The notes: generated from the letters alone by a model not told the origin. A stretch of 64,000 bases of DNA from Paratinospora sagittata (GCA_035771175.1 CM069610.1:22534501-22598500), one strand, 5' to 3'; positions 33,401 through 49,000 are shown, counted from the first letter of the stretch. A program made the numbers and translations.

Positions 33401-36365
33401 GTGTATCATTTAAGCAATCGATAAGTAAACTTCGAATAACCATAACTTTTTCGTTTCAACTCTAATTTTTCTGATTTAAAATGCATTGCAAAAAGGAATA
33501 AAAGACTTAAAAACCAAAGTGCTTCAAATAACTTTCCGGTAACCGGTGACCGGTCCCTTTGCCATTAAACATCCAAAGTATTAATACATAGGGCCCTGTC
33601 ACCATCGATCGGAAAGGTAGTTAAATCGAATGAATTTGTAGATCTTCTTTTCCACTTTCCATCGCATTTTGGATTACTTAAATCGGAGTTAAAACGAAAA
33701 AGTTATGGTTATTTGAACTTTACTTACCTTTTGTTTACAAAATTGTGTATCATTTAAGCAATCGATAAGTAAACTTCGAATAACCATAACTTTTTCGTTT
33801 CAACTCTAATTTTTTTGATTAAAATGCATTGAAAAAAGGAATAAAAGACTTAAAAACCCAAGTGCTTCAAATTACTTTCCGGTAACCGGTGACCGGTCCC
33901 TTTGCCATTAAACATCCAAAGTATTAATACGTAGGGACCTGTCACCATCGATCGGAAAGGTAGGTAAATCAAATGAATTTGTAGATCTTCTTTTCCACTT
34001 TCCATCGCATTTTGGATTACTTAAATCGGAGTTAAAACGAAAAAGTTATGGTTATTTGAACTTTACTTACCTTTTGTTTACCAAATTGTGTATCATTTAA
34101 GCAATCGATAAGTAAACTTCGAATGACAATAACTTTTTCGTTTCAACTCTAATTTTTCTGATTTAAAATGCATTGAAAAGAGGAATAAAAGACTTAAAAA
34201 CCCAGGTGCTTCAAATTAGATTTCGATAACCGGTGACCGTTCCTTTTGCCATTAAAAATCCAAAGTATTAATAAAAAGGGACCTGTCACCTTTGATCGGA
34301 AAGGTAGTTAAATCCCATGAATTTGTAGATCTTCTTTTCCACTTTCCACCGCATTTTGGATTACTTAAATCGGACTTAAAACGAAAAAGTTATGGTTATT
34401 TAAACATTAGTTGCCTTTTATTTACCAAATTGTGTATTATTTAAGCAATCGATAAGTAAACTTCGAATAACCACAACTTTTTCGTTTCAACTCTAATTTT
34501 TCTGATTTAAAATGCATTCAAAAAAGGAATGAAAGACTTAAAAACCCAGGTGCTTCAAATTACTTTCCGGTAACCGGCGATCGGTCCCTTTGCCATTAAA
34601 CATCTTAAGTATTAATATAGAGGGACCTGTCACCATTGATCGGAATGGTAGTTAAATCCCATGAATTTGTAGATCTTCTTTTCCACTTTCCATCGCATTT
34701 TGGATTACTTAAATCGGAGTTAAAACGAAAAAGTTATGGTTATTTGAAATTTAGTTACCTTTTGTTTACCAAGTTGTGTATCCTTTAAGCAATCGATAAG
34801 TAAACTTCGAATGACCATAACTTTTTCTTTTCAACTCTAATTTTTCCGATAAAAATCCATTGAAAAGAGGTATAAAAGACTTAAACACCCAGGTGCTTCA
34901 AAATACGTTTCGGTAACCAGCGACCGGTCCCTTTGCCATTAAACACCCGAAGTATTAATTAACAGGGACCGATCATCATTGATTGGAAAGGTAGTTAAAT
35001 CCCATGAATTTGTAGATCTTCTTTTCCACTATCCATCTCATTTTCGATTACTTAAATCGGAGTTAAAACAAAAAAGTTATGGTTATTTAAACTTTACTTA
35101 CCTTTTGTTTACCAAATTGTGTATCATTTAAGCAATCGATAAGTAAACTTCGAATGACCATAACTTTTTCGTTTCAACTCTAATTTTTCTGATTCAAAAT
35201 GCATTGAAAAGAGGAATAAAAGACTTAAAAATCCAGGTGCTTCAAATTAGTTTTCGGTAACCGGTGACCGGTCCTTTTGGCATTAAACACAGAAAGTATT
35301 AATAAACAGGGACCTATCATCATTGATCGGAAAGGTAGTTAAATCCCATGAATTTGTAGATATTCTTTTCCACTTTCCATCGCACTTAGGATTACTTAAA
35401 TCGGACTTAAAACGAAAAAGTTATGGTTATTTCAACTTTACTTACCTTTTGTTTACCAAATTGTGTATCATTTAAGCAATCGATAAGTAAACTTCGAATG
35501 ACCATAACTTTTTCGTTTCAACTCTAATTTTTCTGATTCAATATGCATTCAAAAGAAGAAGAAAAGACTTAAAAACCCAGGTGCTTCAAATTAGTTTTCG
35601 GTAACCAGTGACCGGTCCCTTTGCCATTAAACATCCAAAGTATTAATAAACAGGGACCTGTCACCATTGATCGGAAAGGTAGTTAAATCCCTTGAATTTG
35701 TAGATCTTCTTTTCAACTTTCCTTCGCATTTTGGATTACTTAAATCATACTTAAAACAAAAAAGTTATGGTTATTTGAACTTTACTTACCTTTTGTTTAC
35801 CAAATTGTGTATCATTTAAGCAATCGATAAGTACACTTCGAATGACCATAACTTTTTCGTTTCAACTCTAATTTTTCTGAATTAAAATGCTTTTAAAAAA
35901 GGAATAAAAGACTTAAAAACCCAAGTGCTTCAGATTATTTTCCGGTAACCGGTGACCGGTCCCTTTGCCATTAAACATCCAAAGTATTAATAAACAGGGA
36001 CCTATCATCATTGATCGGAAAGGTAGTTAAATCCCATTAATTTGTAGATCTTCTTTTCCACTTTCCACCGCATTTTGGATTACTTAAATCGGACATAAAA
36101 CGAAAAAGTTATGGTTATTTGAACTTTACGTACCTTTTGTTTACCAAATTACGTATCATTTAAGCAATCGATAAGTAAACTTCGAATGACCATAACTTTT
36201 TCGTTTCAACTCTAATTTTTCTGATTTAAAATGCATTGAAAAGAGGAATAAAAGACTTAAAAACCTAGGTGCTTCAAATTAGTTTTCGGTAACCGGTGAC
36301 CAGTCCCTTTTCCATTAAACATCCAAAGTATTAATAAACAGGGACCTATCATCATTAATTGGAAA

Positions 36366-39119
36366 GGTAGTTAAATCCCATGAATTTGTAGATCTTCTTT
36401 TCCACTTTCCATCTCATTTTCGATTACATAAATCGGAGTTAAAACGAAAAAGTTATAGTTATTTGAACTTTACTTACCTTTTGTTTACCAAGTTGTGCAT
36501 CATTTAAGCAATCGATAAGTAAACTTCGAATGACCATAACTTTTTCGTTTCAACTCTAATTTTTCTTATTTAAAATGCTTTGAAAAGAGGAATAAAAGAC
36601 TTAAAAGCCCAGGTGCTTCAAATTAGTTTTCGGTAACCGGTGACCGGTCCCTTTGCCATTAAACATCCAAAGTATTAATAGAAATGGACCTGTTACCATT
36701 GATCGGAAAGGTAGTTAAATCCCATGAATTTGTAGATCTTCTTTTCAACTTTCCATCGCATTTTGGATTACTTTAATCGGAGTTAAAACGAAAAAGTTAT
36801 GGTCATTTGAACTTTACTTACCTTTTGTTTAACAAATTGTGTATCTTTTAAGCAATCGATAAGTAAACTTCGAATGACCATAACTTTTTCGTTTCAACTC
36901 TAATTTTTCTGATTTAAAATGCATTGACAAAAGGAATAAAAGACTTAAAAACGCAGGTGCCTCAAATTACTTTTCGGTAACCGGCGACCGGTCTCTTTGC
37001 CAATAAACACCCAAAGTATTAATAAACAGGGACCGATCATCATTGATCGGAAAGGTAGTTAAATCCCATGAATTTGTAGATCTTTTTTTCCACTTTCCAT
37101 CGCATTTTCGATTACGTAAATCGGAGTTAACACGAAAATGTTATGGTTATTTGAACTTTACTTACCTTTTGTTTACCAAATTGTGTATCATTTAAGCAAT
37201 CGATAAGTAAACTTCGAATGGCCATAACGTTTTCGTTTCAACTCTAATTTTTCTGATTCAAAATGCATTGAAAAGAGGAATAAAAGACTTAAAAACCCAG
37301 GTGCTTCAAATTAGTTTTCGGTAACCGGCGACCGATCCCTTTGCCATTAAACATCCAAAGTATTAATACAGAGGGACCTGTCACCATTGATCGGAAAGGT
37401 AGTTAAATCCCATGAATTTGTAGATCTTCTTTTCCACTTTCCATCGCATATTGGATTACGTAAATCGAAGTTAAAACGAAAAAGTTATTGTTATTTGAAC
37501 TTTACTTACCTTTTGTTTACCAAGTTGTGTATCATTTAAGCAATCGATATGTAAACTTCGAATGACCATAACTTTTTCGTTTCAACTCTAATTTTTTCCG
37601 ATAAAAAATCCATTGAAAAGAGGTATAAAAGACTTAAACACCCAGGTGCTTCAAAATACGTTTCGGTAACCGGCAACCGGTCCCTTTGCCATTAAACACC
37701 CAAAGTATTAATAAACAGGGACCTATCATCATTGATCGGAAAGGTAGTTAAATCCCATGAATTTGTAGATCTTCTTTTCCACTTTCCATCTCATTTTCGA
37801 TTACATAAATCGGAGTTAAAACGAAAAAGTTATAGTTATTTGAACTTTACTTACCTTTTGTTTACCAAGTTGTGCATCATTTAAGCAATCGATAAGTAAA
37901 CTTCGAATGACCATAACTTTTTCGTTTCAACTCTAATTTTTCTTATTTAAAATGCTTTGAAAAGAGGAATAAAAGACTTAAAAGCCCAGGTGCTTCAAAT
38001 TAGTTTTCGGTAACCGGTGACCGGTCCCTTTGCCATTAAACATCCAAAGTATTAATAGAAATGGACCTGTTACCATTGATCGGAAAGGTAGTTAAATCCC
38101 ATGAATTTGTAGATCTTCTTTTCAACTTTCCATCGCATTTTGGATTACTTTAATCGGAGTTAAAACGAAAAAGTTATGGTCATTTGAACTTTACTTACCT
38201 TTTGTTTAACAAATTGTGTATCTTTTAAGCAATCGATAAGTAAACTTCGAATGACCATAACTTTTTCGTTTCAACTCTAATTTTTCTGATTTAAAATGCA
38301 TTGACAAAAGGAATAAAAGACTTAAAAACGCAGGTGCCTCAAATTACTTTTCGGTAACCGGCGACCGGTCTCTTTGCCAATAAACACCCAAAGTATTAAT
38401 AAACAGGGACCGATCATCATTGATCGGAAAGGTAGTTAAATCCCATGAATTTGTAGATCTTTTTTTCCACTTTCCATCGCATTTTCGATTACGTAAATCG
38501 GAGTTAACACGAAAATGTTATGGTTATTTGAACTTTACTTACCTTTTGTTTACCAAATTGTGTATCATTTAAGCAATCGATAAGTAAACTTCGAATGGCC
38601 ATAACGTTTTCGTTTCAACTCTAATTTTTCTGATTCAAAATGCATTGAAAAGAGGAATAAAAGACTTAAAAACCCAGGTGCTTCAAATTAGTTTTCGGTA
38701 ACCGGCGACCGATCCCTTTGCCATTAAACATCCAAAGTATTAATACAGAGGGACCTGTCACCATTGATCGGAAAGGTAGTTAAATCCCATGAATTTGTAG
38801 ATCTTCTTTTCCACTTTCCATCGCATATTGGATTACGTAAATCGAAGTTAAAACGAAAAAGTTATTGTTATTTGAACTTTACTTACCTTTTGTTTACCAA
38901 GTTGTGTATCATTTAAGCAATCGATATGTAAACTTCGAATGACCATAACTTTTTCGTTTCAACTCTAATTTTTTCCGATAAAAAATCCATTGAAAAGAGG
39001 TATAAAAGACTTAAACACCCAGGTGCTTCAAAATACGTTTCGGTAACCGGCAACCGGTCCCTTTGCCATTAAACACCCAAAGTATTAATAAACTGGGACC
39101 TATCATCATTGATCGGAAA
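36366..39119 (+). repeat. Four-monomer higher-order repeat, 1377-bp period, two tandem copies
   Basis: 36366-37742 and 37743-39119 are near-identical. Shared rare variants are CATAAATCGGAGTTAAAACG, GACTTAAAAGCCCAGG, TAATAGAAATGGACC, GACTTAAAAACGCAGGTGCC, and ATGGCCATAACGTTTTCG. The few differences seen indicate a recent duplication. Confidence 0.88.
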
Positions 39120-42100
39120 GGTAGTTAAATCCCATGAATTTGTAGATCTTCTTTTCCACTTTCCATCTCATTTTCAATCACTTAAATAGGAGTTAAAACG
39201 AAAAAGTTATGGTTATTTGAACTTTACTTACCTTTTGTTTACCAAATTGTGTATCATTTAAGCAATCGATACGTAAACTTCGAATGACCATAACTTTTTC
39301 GTTTCAACTCTAATTTTTCTGATTTAAAATGCATTCAAAAGAGGACTAAAAGACTTAAAAACCCAGGTGCTTCAAATTAGTTTTCGGTAACCAGTGACCG
39401 GTCCCTTTGGCATTAAACATCCAAAGTATTAATATACAGGGACCTGTTACCATTGATCGGAAAGGTACTTAAATCCCAAGAATTTGTAGATCTTCTTTTC
39501 CCCTTTCCACCGCATTTTGGATTACTTAAATCGGACTTCAAACGAAAAAGTTATGGTTATTTCAACTTTACTTACCTTTTGTTTACCAACTTGTGTATCA
39601 TTTAAGCAATCGATAAGTAAACTTCGAATGACCATAACTTTTTCGTTTCAACTCTAATTTTCTCGATTTAAAATCCATTGAAAAGAGGTATAAAATACTT
39701 AAACACCCAGGTGCTTCAAACTACATTTCGGTAACCGGCGACCGGTCCCTTTGCCATTAAACACCCAAAGTATTAATAAACAGGGACCTACCATCATTGA
39801 TCGGAAAGGTAGTTAAATCCCAAGAATTTGTAGATCTTCTTTTCCACTTTCCATCGCATTTTGGATTACTTAAATCGGAGTTAAAACGAAAAACTTATGG
39901 TTATTTGAACTTTACTTACCTTTTCTTTACCAAATTGTGTATCATTTAAGCAATCGATAAGTAAACTTCGAATGACCATAACTTTTTCGTTTCAACTCTA
40001 ATTTTTCTGATTTAAAATGCTTTGAAAAGAGGAATAAAAGACTTAAAAGCCCAGGTGCTTCAAATTAGTTTTCGGTAACCGGTGACCGGTCCCTTTGCCA
40101 TTAAACATCCAAAGTATTAATAGAAATGGACCTGTTACCATTGATCGGAAAGGTAGTTAAATCCCATGAATTTGTAGATCTTCTTTTCAACTTTCCATCG
40201 CATTTTGGATTACTTAAATCGAAGTTAAAACGAAAAAGTTATGGTCATTTGAACTTTACTTACCTTTTGTTTAACAAATTGTGTATCTTTTAAGCAATCG
40301 ATAAGTAAACTTCGAATGACCATAACTTTTTCGTTTCAACTCTAATTTTTCTGATTTAAAATGCATTGACAAAAGGAATAAAAGACTTAAAAACGCAGGT
40401 GCCTCAAAATACTTTTCGGTAACCGGCGACCGGTCTCTTTGCCAATAAACACCCAAAGTATTAATAAACAGGGACCGATCATCATTGATCGGAAAGGTAG
40501 TTAAATCCCATGAATTTGTAGATCTTTTTTTCCACTTTCCATCGCATTTTCGATTACGTAAATCGGAGTTAACACGAAAATGTTATGGTTATTTAAACTT
40601 TACTTACCTTTTGTTTACCAAATTGTGTATCATTTAAGCAATCGATAAGTAAACTTCGAATGACCATAACGTTTTCGTTTCAACTCTAATTTTTCTGATT
40701 CAAAATGCATTGAAAAGAGGAATAAAAGACTTAAAAACCCAGGTGCTTCAAATTAGTTTTCGGTAACCGGCGATCGATCCCTTTGCCATTAAACATCCAA
40801 AGTATTAATATAGAGGGACCTGTCACCATTGATCGGAAAGGTAGTTAAATCCCATGAATTTGTAGATCTTCTTTTCCACTTTCCATCGCATCTTGGATTA
40901 CGTAAATCGGAGTTAAAACGAAAAAGTTATTGTTATTTGAACTTTACTTACCTTTTGTTTACCAAGTTGTGTATCATTTAAGCAATCGATAAGTAAACTT
41001 CGAATGACCATAACTTTTTCGTTTCAACTCTAATTTTTTCCGATAAAAAATCCATTGAAAAGAGGTATAAAAGACTTAAACACCCAGGTGCTTCAAAATA
41101 CGTTTCGGTAACCGGCAACCGGTCCCTTTGCCATTAAACACCCAAAGTATTAATAAACAGGGACCTATCATCATTGATCGGAAAGGTAGTTAAATCCCAT
41201 GAATTTGTAGATCTTCTTTTCCACTTTCCATCTCATTTTCAATTACTTAAATAGGAGTTAAAACGAAAAAGTTATGGTTTTTTGAACTTTACTTACCTTT
41301 TGTTTACCAAATTGTGTATCATTTAAGCAATCGATACGTAAACTTCGAATGACCATAACTTTTTCGTTTCAACTCTAATTTTTCTGATTTAAAATGCATT
41401 CAAAAGAGGACTAAAAGACTTAAAAACCCAGGTGCTTCAAATTAGTTTTCGGTAACCAGTGACCGGTCCCTTTGGCATTAAACATCCAAAGTATTAATAT
41501 ACAGGGACCTGTTACCATTGATCGGAAAGGTACTTAAATCCCAAGAATTTGTAGATCTTCTTTTCCCCTTTCCACCGCATTTTGGATTACTTAAATCGGA
41601 CTTCAAACGAAAAAGTTATGGTTATTTCAACTTTACTTACCTTTTGTTTACCAACTTGTGTATCATTTAAGCAATCGATAAGTAAACTTCGAATGACCAT
41701 AACTTTTTCGTTTCAACTCTAATTTTCTCGATTTAAAATCCATTGAAAAGAGGTATAAAATACTTAAACACCCAGGTGCTTCAAATTACATTTCGGTAAC
41801 CGGTGACCGGTCCCTTTGCCATTAAACACCCAAAGTATTAATAAACAGGGACCTACCATCATTGATCGGAAAGGTAGTTAAATCCCAAGAATTTGTAGAT
41901 CTTCTTTTCCACTTTCCATCGCATTTTGGATTACTTAAATCGTAGTTAAAACGAAAAACTTATGGTTATTTGAACTTTACTTACTTTTTCTTTACCAAAT
42001 TGTGTATCATTTAAGCAATCGATAAGTAAACTTCGAATGACCATAACTTTTTCGTTTCAACTCTAATTTTTCTGATTTAAAATGCTTTGAAAAGAGGAAT

Positions 42101-43090
42101 AAAAGACTTAAAAGCCCAGGTGCTTCAAATTAGTTTTCGGTAACCGGTGACCGGTCCCTTTGCCATTAAACATCCAAAGTATTAATAGAAATGGACCTGT
42201 TACCATTGATCGGAAAGGTAGTTAAATCCCATGAATTTGTAGATCTTCTTTTCAACTTTCCATCGCATTTTGGATTACTTAAATCGAAGTTAAAACGAAA
42301 AAGTTATGGTCATTTGAACTTTACTTACCTTTTGTTTAACAAATTGTGTATCTTTTAAGCAATCGATAAGTAAACTTCGAATGACCATAACTTTTTCGTT
42401 TCAACTCTAATTTTTCTGATTTAAAATGCATTGACAAAAGGAATAAAAGACTTAAAAACGCAGGTGCCTCAAAATACTTTTCGGTAACCGGCGACCGGTC
42501 TCTTTGCCAATAAACACCCAAAGTATTAATAAACAGGGACCGATCATCATTGATCGGAAAGGTAGTTAAATCCCATGAATTTGTAGATCTTTTTTTCCAC
42601 TTTCCATCGCATTTTCGATTACGTAAATCGGAGTTAACACGAAAATGTTATGGTTATTTAAACTTTACTTACCTTTTGTTTACCAAATTGTGTATCATTT
42701 AAGCAATCGATAAGTAAACTTCGAATGACCATAACGTTTTCGTTTCAACTCTAATTTTTCTGATTCAAAATGCATTGAAAAGAGGAATAAAAGACTTAAA
42801 AACCCAGGTGCTTCAAATTAGTTTTCGGTAACCGGCGACCGATCCCTTTGCCTTTAAACATCCAAAGTATTAATATAGAGGGACCTGTCACCATTGATCG
42901 GAAAGGTAGTTAAATCCCATGAATTTGTAGATCTTCTTTTCCACTTTCCATCGCATCTTGGATTACGTAAATCGGAGTTAAAACGAAAAAGTTATTGTTA
43001 TTTGAACTTTACTTACCTTTTGTTTACCAAGTTGTGTATCATTTAAGCAATCGATAAGTAAACTTCGAATGACCATAACTTTTTCGTTTC
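37970..43090 (+). repeat. Six-monomer higher-order repeat, ~2065-bp period, two and a half copies
   Basis: The AAAAGCCCAGG variant is at 37981, 40046 and 42112. The minus-strand open frames at 40271 and 42336 are identical (spacing 2065). Copies are about 37970-40034, 40035-42099 and 42100-43090. The unit is the four-monomer unit at 36366-39119 plus two more monomers (CATTCAAAAGAGGACTAAAA and CTCGATTTAAAATCC types). After 43090 the order skips one monomer. Confidence 0.85.
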
Positions 43091-46000
43091 AACTCTAATT
43101 TTTCTGTTTTAAAATGCATTCAAAAGAGGACTAAAAGACTTAAAAACCCAGGTGCTTCAAATTAGTTTTCGGTAACCAGTGACCGGTCCCTTTGGCATTA
43201 AACATCCAAAGTATTAATATACAGGGACCTGTTACCATTGATCGGAAAGGTACTTAAATCCCAAGAATTTGTAGATCTTCTTTTCCACTTTCCACCGCAT
43301 TTTGGATTACTTAAATCGGACTTCAAACGAAAAAGTTATGGTTATTTCAACTTTACTTACCTTTTGTTTACCAACTTGTGTATCATTTAAGCAATCGATA
43401 AGTAAACTTCGAATGACCATAACTTTTTCGTTTCAACTCTAATTTTCTCGATTTAAAATCCATTGAAAAGAGGTATAAAATACTTAAACACCCAGGTGCT
43501 TCAAATTACATTTCGGTAACCGGCGACCGGTCCCTTTGCCATTAAACACCCAAAGTATTAATAAACAGGGACCTACCATCATTGATCGGAAAGGTAGTTA
43601 AATCCCATGAATTTGTAGATCTTCTTTTCCACTTTCCATCGCATCTTGGATTACGTAAATCGGAGTTAAAACGAAAAAGTTATTGTTATTTGAACTTTAC
43701 TTACCTTTTGTTTACCAAGTTGTGTATCATTTAAGCAATCGATAAGTAAACTTCGAATGACCATAACTTTTTCGTTTCAACTCTAATTTTTTCCGATAAA
43801 AAATCCATTGAAAAGAGGTATAAAAGACTTAAACACCCAGGTGCTTCAAAATACGTTTCGGTAACCGGCAACCGGTCCCTTTGCCATTAAACACCCAAAG
43901 TATTAATAAACAGGGACCTATCACCATTGATCGGAAAGGTAGTTAAATCCCATGAATTTGTAGATCTTCTTTTCCACTTTCCATCTCATTTTCAATCACT
44001 TAAATAGGAGTTAAAACGAAAAAGTTATGGTTATTTGAACTTTACTTACCTTTTGTTTACCAAATTGTGTATCATTTAAGCAATCGATAAGTAAACTTCG
44101 AACGACCATAAGTTTTTCGTTTCAACTCTAATTTTTCTGATTTAAAATGCTTTGAAAAGAGGAATAAAAGACTTAAAAACCCAGGTGCTTCAAATTAGGT
44201 TTCGGTAACCGGTGACCGGTCCCTTTGCCATTAAACATCCAAAGTATTAATAAACAGGGACCTGTCATCATTGATTGGAAAGGTAGTTAAAACCCATGAA
44301 TTTGTAGAACTTCTTTTCCACTTTCCATCGCATTTTGGATTACTTAAATCAGAGTTAAAACGAAAAACTTATGGTGATTTGAACTTTACTTACCTTTTGT
44401 TTACCAAATTGTGTATCATTTAAGCAATCGATAAGTAAACTTCGAATGACCATAACTTTTTCGTTTCAACTCTAATTTTTCTGATTTAAAATGCATTGAC
44501 AAAAGGAATAAAAGACTTAAAAACGCAGGTGCTTCAAATTACTTTTCGGTAACCGGCGACCGGTCTCTTTGCCAATAAACACCCAAAGTATTAATAAACA
44601 GGGACCGATCATCATTGATCGGAAAGGTAGTTAAATCCCATGAATTTGTAGATCTTCTTTTCCACTTTCCATCCCATTTTCGATTACGTAAATCGGAGTT
44701 AACACGAAAATGTTATGGTTATTTGAACTTTACTTACCTTTTGTTTACCAAATTGTGTATCATTTAAGCAATCGATAAGTAAACTTCGAATGACCATAAC
44801 GTTTTCGTTTCAAGTCTAATTTTTCTGATTCAAAATGCATTGAAAAGAGGAATAAAAGACTTAAAAACCCAGGTGCTTCAAATTAGTTTTCGGTAACCGG
44901 CGACCGGTCCCTTTGCCATTAAACATCCAAAGTATTAATACAGAGGGACCTGTCACCATTGATCGGAAAGGTAGTTAAATCCCATGAATTTGTAGATCTT
45001 CTTTTCCACTTTCCATCGCATATTGGATTACTTAAATCGGAGTTAGAACGAAAAAGTTATTATTATTTGAACTTTACTTACCTTTTGTTTACCAAGTTGT
45101 GTATCATTTAAGCAATCGATAAGTAAACTTCGAATGACCATAACTTTTTCGTTTCAACTCTAATTTTTTGCGATAAAAAATCCATTGAAAAGAGGTATAA
45201 AAGACTTAAACACTCAGGTGCTTCAAAATACGTTTCGGTAACCGGCGACCGGTCCCTTTGCCATTAAACACCCAAAGTATTAATAAACAGGGACCTATCA
45301 TCATTGATTGGAAAGGTAGTTAAATCCCATGAATTTGTAGATCTTCTTTTCCACGTTCCATCTCATTTTCAATTACTTAAATCGGAGTTAAAACGAAAAA
45401 GTTATGGTTATTTGAACTTTACTTACCTTTTGTTTACCAAATTGTGTATCATTTAAGCAATCGATACGTAAACTTCGAATGACCATAACTTTTTCGTTTC
45501 AACTCTAATTTTTCTGATTTAAAATGCATCCAAAAAAGGACTAAAAGACTTAAAAACCCAGGTGCTTCAAATTGGTTTTCGGTAACCAGTGACCGGTCCC
45601 TTTGACATTAAACATCCAAAGTATTAATATACAGGGACCTCTTACCATTGATCGGAAAGGTACTTAAATCCCATGAATTTGTAGATCTTCTTTTCCACTT
45701 TCCACCGCATTTTGGATTACTTAAATCGGACTTAAAACGAAAAAGTTATGGTGATTTCAACTTTACTTACCTTTTGTTTACCAACTTGTGTATCATTTAA
45801 GCAATCGATAAGTACACTTCGAATGACCATAACTTTTTCGTTTCAACTCTAATTTTCTCGATTTAAAATCCATTGAAAAGAGGTATAAAATACTTAAACA
45901 CCCAGGTGCTTCAAATTACATTTCGGTAACCGGCGACCGGTCCCTTTGCCATTAAACACCCAAAGTATTAATAAACAGGGACCTATCATCATTGATCGGA

Positions 46001-49000
46001 AAGGTAGTTAAATCCCAAGAATTTGTAGATCTTCTTTTCCACTTTCCATAGCATTTTGGATTACTTAAATCGGAGTTAAAACGAAAAACTTATGGTTATT
46101 TGATCTTTACTTACCTTTTTTTTACCAAATTGTGTATCATTTAAGCAATCGATAAGTAAACTTCGAATGACCATAACTTTTTCGTTTCAACTCTAATTTT
46201 TCTGATTTAAAATGCTTTGAAAAGAGGAATAAAAGACTTAAAAACCCAGGTGCTTCAAATTAGTTTTCGGTAACCGGTGACCGGTCCCTTTGCCATTAAA
46301 CATCCAAAGTATTAATAAACAGGGACCTGTCATCATTGATTGGAAAGGTAGTTAAAACCCATGAATTTGTAGATCTTCTTTTCCACTTTCCATCGCATTT
46401 TGGATTACTTAAATCGGAGTTAAAACGAAAAACTTATGGTTATTTGAACTTTACTTACCTTTTGTTTACCAAATTGTGTATCATTTAAGCAATCCATAAG
46501 TAAACTTCGAATGACCATAACTTTTTCGTTTCAACTCTAATTTTTATAATTTAAAATGCATTGACAAAAGGAAGAAAAGACTTAAAAATGCAGGTGCTTC
46601 AAATTACTTTTCGGTAACCGGCGACCGGCCTCTTTGCCAATAAACACCCAAAGTATTAATAAACAGGGACCGATCATCATTGATCGTAAAGGTAGTTAAA
46701 TCCCATGAATTTGTAGATCTTCTTTTCCACTTTCCATCTCATTTTCAATTACTTAAATCGGAGTTAAAACGAAAAAGTTATGGTTATTTGAACTTTACTT
46801 ACCTTTTCTTTACCAAATTGTGTATCATTTAAGCAATCGATACGTAAACTTCGAATGACCATAACTTTTTCGTTTCAACTCTAATTTTTCTGATTTCAAA
46901 TGCATTGAAAAGAGGAATAAAAGACTTAAAAACCTAGGTGCTTCAAATTAGTTTTCGGCAACCGGTGACCGGTGCCTATGGCATTAAACATCCAAAGTAT
47001 TAATATACAGGGACCTGTTTCCATTGATCGGAAAGGTACTTAAATCCCATGAATTTGTAGATCTTCTTTTCCACTTTCCACCACATTTTGGATTACTTAA
47101 ATCGGACTTAAAACGAAAAAGTTATGGTTATTTGAACTTTACTTACCTTTTGTTTACCAACTTGTGTATCATTTAAGCAATCGATAAGTAAACTTCGAAT
47201 GACCATAACTTTTTCGTTTCAACTCTAATTTTCTCGATTTAAAATCCATTGAAAAGAGGTATAAAATACTTAAACACCCAGGTGCATCAAATTACATTTC
47301 GGTAACCGGCGACCGGTCCCTTTGCCATTAAACACCCAAAGTATTAATAAACAAGGACCTATCATCATTGTTCGAAAAGGTAGTTAAATCCCAAGAATTT
47401 GTAGATCTTCTTTTCCACTTTCCATCGCATTTTGGATTACTTAAATCGGAGTTAAAACGAAAAACTTATGGTTATTTGAAGTTTACTTACCTTTTGTTTA
47501 CCAAATTATGTATCATTTAAGCAATCGATAAGTAAACTTCGAATGACCATAACTTTTTCGTTTCAACTCTAATTTTTCTGATTTAAAATGCTTTGAAAAG
47601 AGGAATAAAAGACTTAAAAACCCAGGTGCTTCAAATTAGTTTTCGGTAACCGGTGACCGGTCACTTTGCCAATAAACACCCAAAGTATTAATAAACAGGG
47701 ACCGATCATCATTGATCGGAAAGGTAGTTAAATCCCATGAATTTGTAGATCTTCTTTTCCACTTTCCATCGCATTTTCGATTACGTAAATCGGAGTTAAC
47801 ACGAAAATGTTATGGTTATTTGAACTTTACTTACCTTTTGTTTACCAAATTGTGTATCATTTAAGCAATCGATAAGTAAACTTCGAATGACCATAACGTT
47901 TTCGTTTCAACTCTAATTTTTTTGATTCCAAATGCATTGAAAAGAGGAATAAAAGACTTAAAATCCCAGATGCTTCAAATTAGTTTTCGGTAACCGACGA
48001 CCGATCCCTTTGCCATTAAACATCCAAAGTATTAATACAGAGGGACCTGTCACCATTGATCGGAAAGGTAGTTAAATCCCATGAATTTGTAGATCTTCTT
48101 TTCCACTTTCCATCGCATATTGGATTACTTAAATCGGAGTTAAAACGAAAAAGTTATTGTTATTTGAACTTTACTTACCTTTTGTTTACCAAATTGTGTA
48201 TCATTTAAGCAATCGATAAGTAAACTTCGAATGACCATAACTTTTTCGTTTCAACTCTAATTTTTCTGATTTAAAATGCATTCAAAAGAGGACTAAAAGA
48301 CTTAAAAACCCAGGTGCTTCAAATTAGTTTTCGGTAACCAGTGACCGGTCCCCTTGACATTAAACATCCAAAGTATTAATATACAGGGACCTGTTACCAT
48401 TGTTCGGAAAGGTACTTAAATCCCATGAATTTGTAGATCTTCTTTTCCACTTTCCACCGCATTTTGGATTACTTAAATCGGACTTCAAACGAAAAAGTTA
48501 TGGTTATTTCAACTTTACTTACCTTTTGTTTACCAACTTGTGTATCATTTAAGCAATCGATAAGTAAACTTCGAATGACCATAACTTTTTCGTTTCAACT
48601 CTAATTTTCTCGATTTAAAATCCATTGAAAAGAGGTATAAAATACTTAAACACCCAGGTGCTTCAAATTACATTTCGGTAACCGGCGACCGGTCCCTTTG
48701 CCATTAAGCACCCAAAGTATTAATAAACAGGGACCTATCATCATTGATCGGAAAGGTAGTTAAATCCCAAGAATTTGTAGATCTTCTTTTCCACTTTCCA
48801 TCGCATATTGGATTACTTAAATCGGAGTTAAAACGAAAAAGTTATTGTTATTTGAACTTTACTTACCTTTTGTTTACCAAGTTGTATATCATTTAAGCAA
48901 TCGATAAGTAAACTTCGAATGACCATAACTTTTTCGTTTCAACTCTAATTTTTTCCGATAAAAAATCCGTTGAAAAGAGGTATAAAAGACTTAAAAACCC

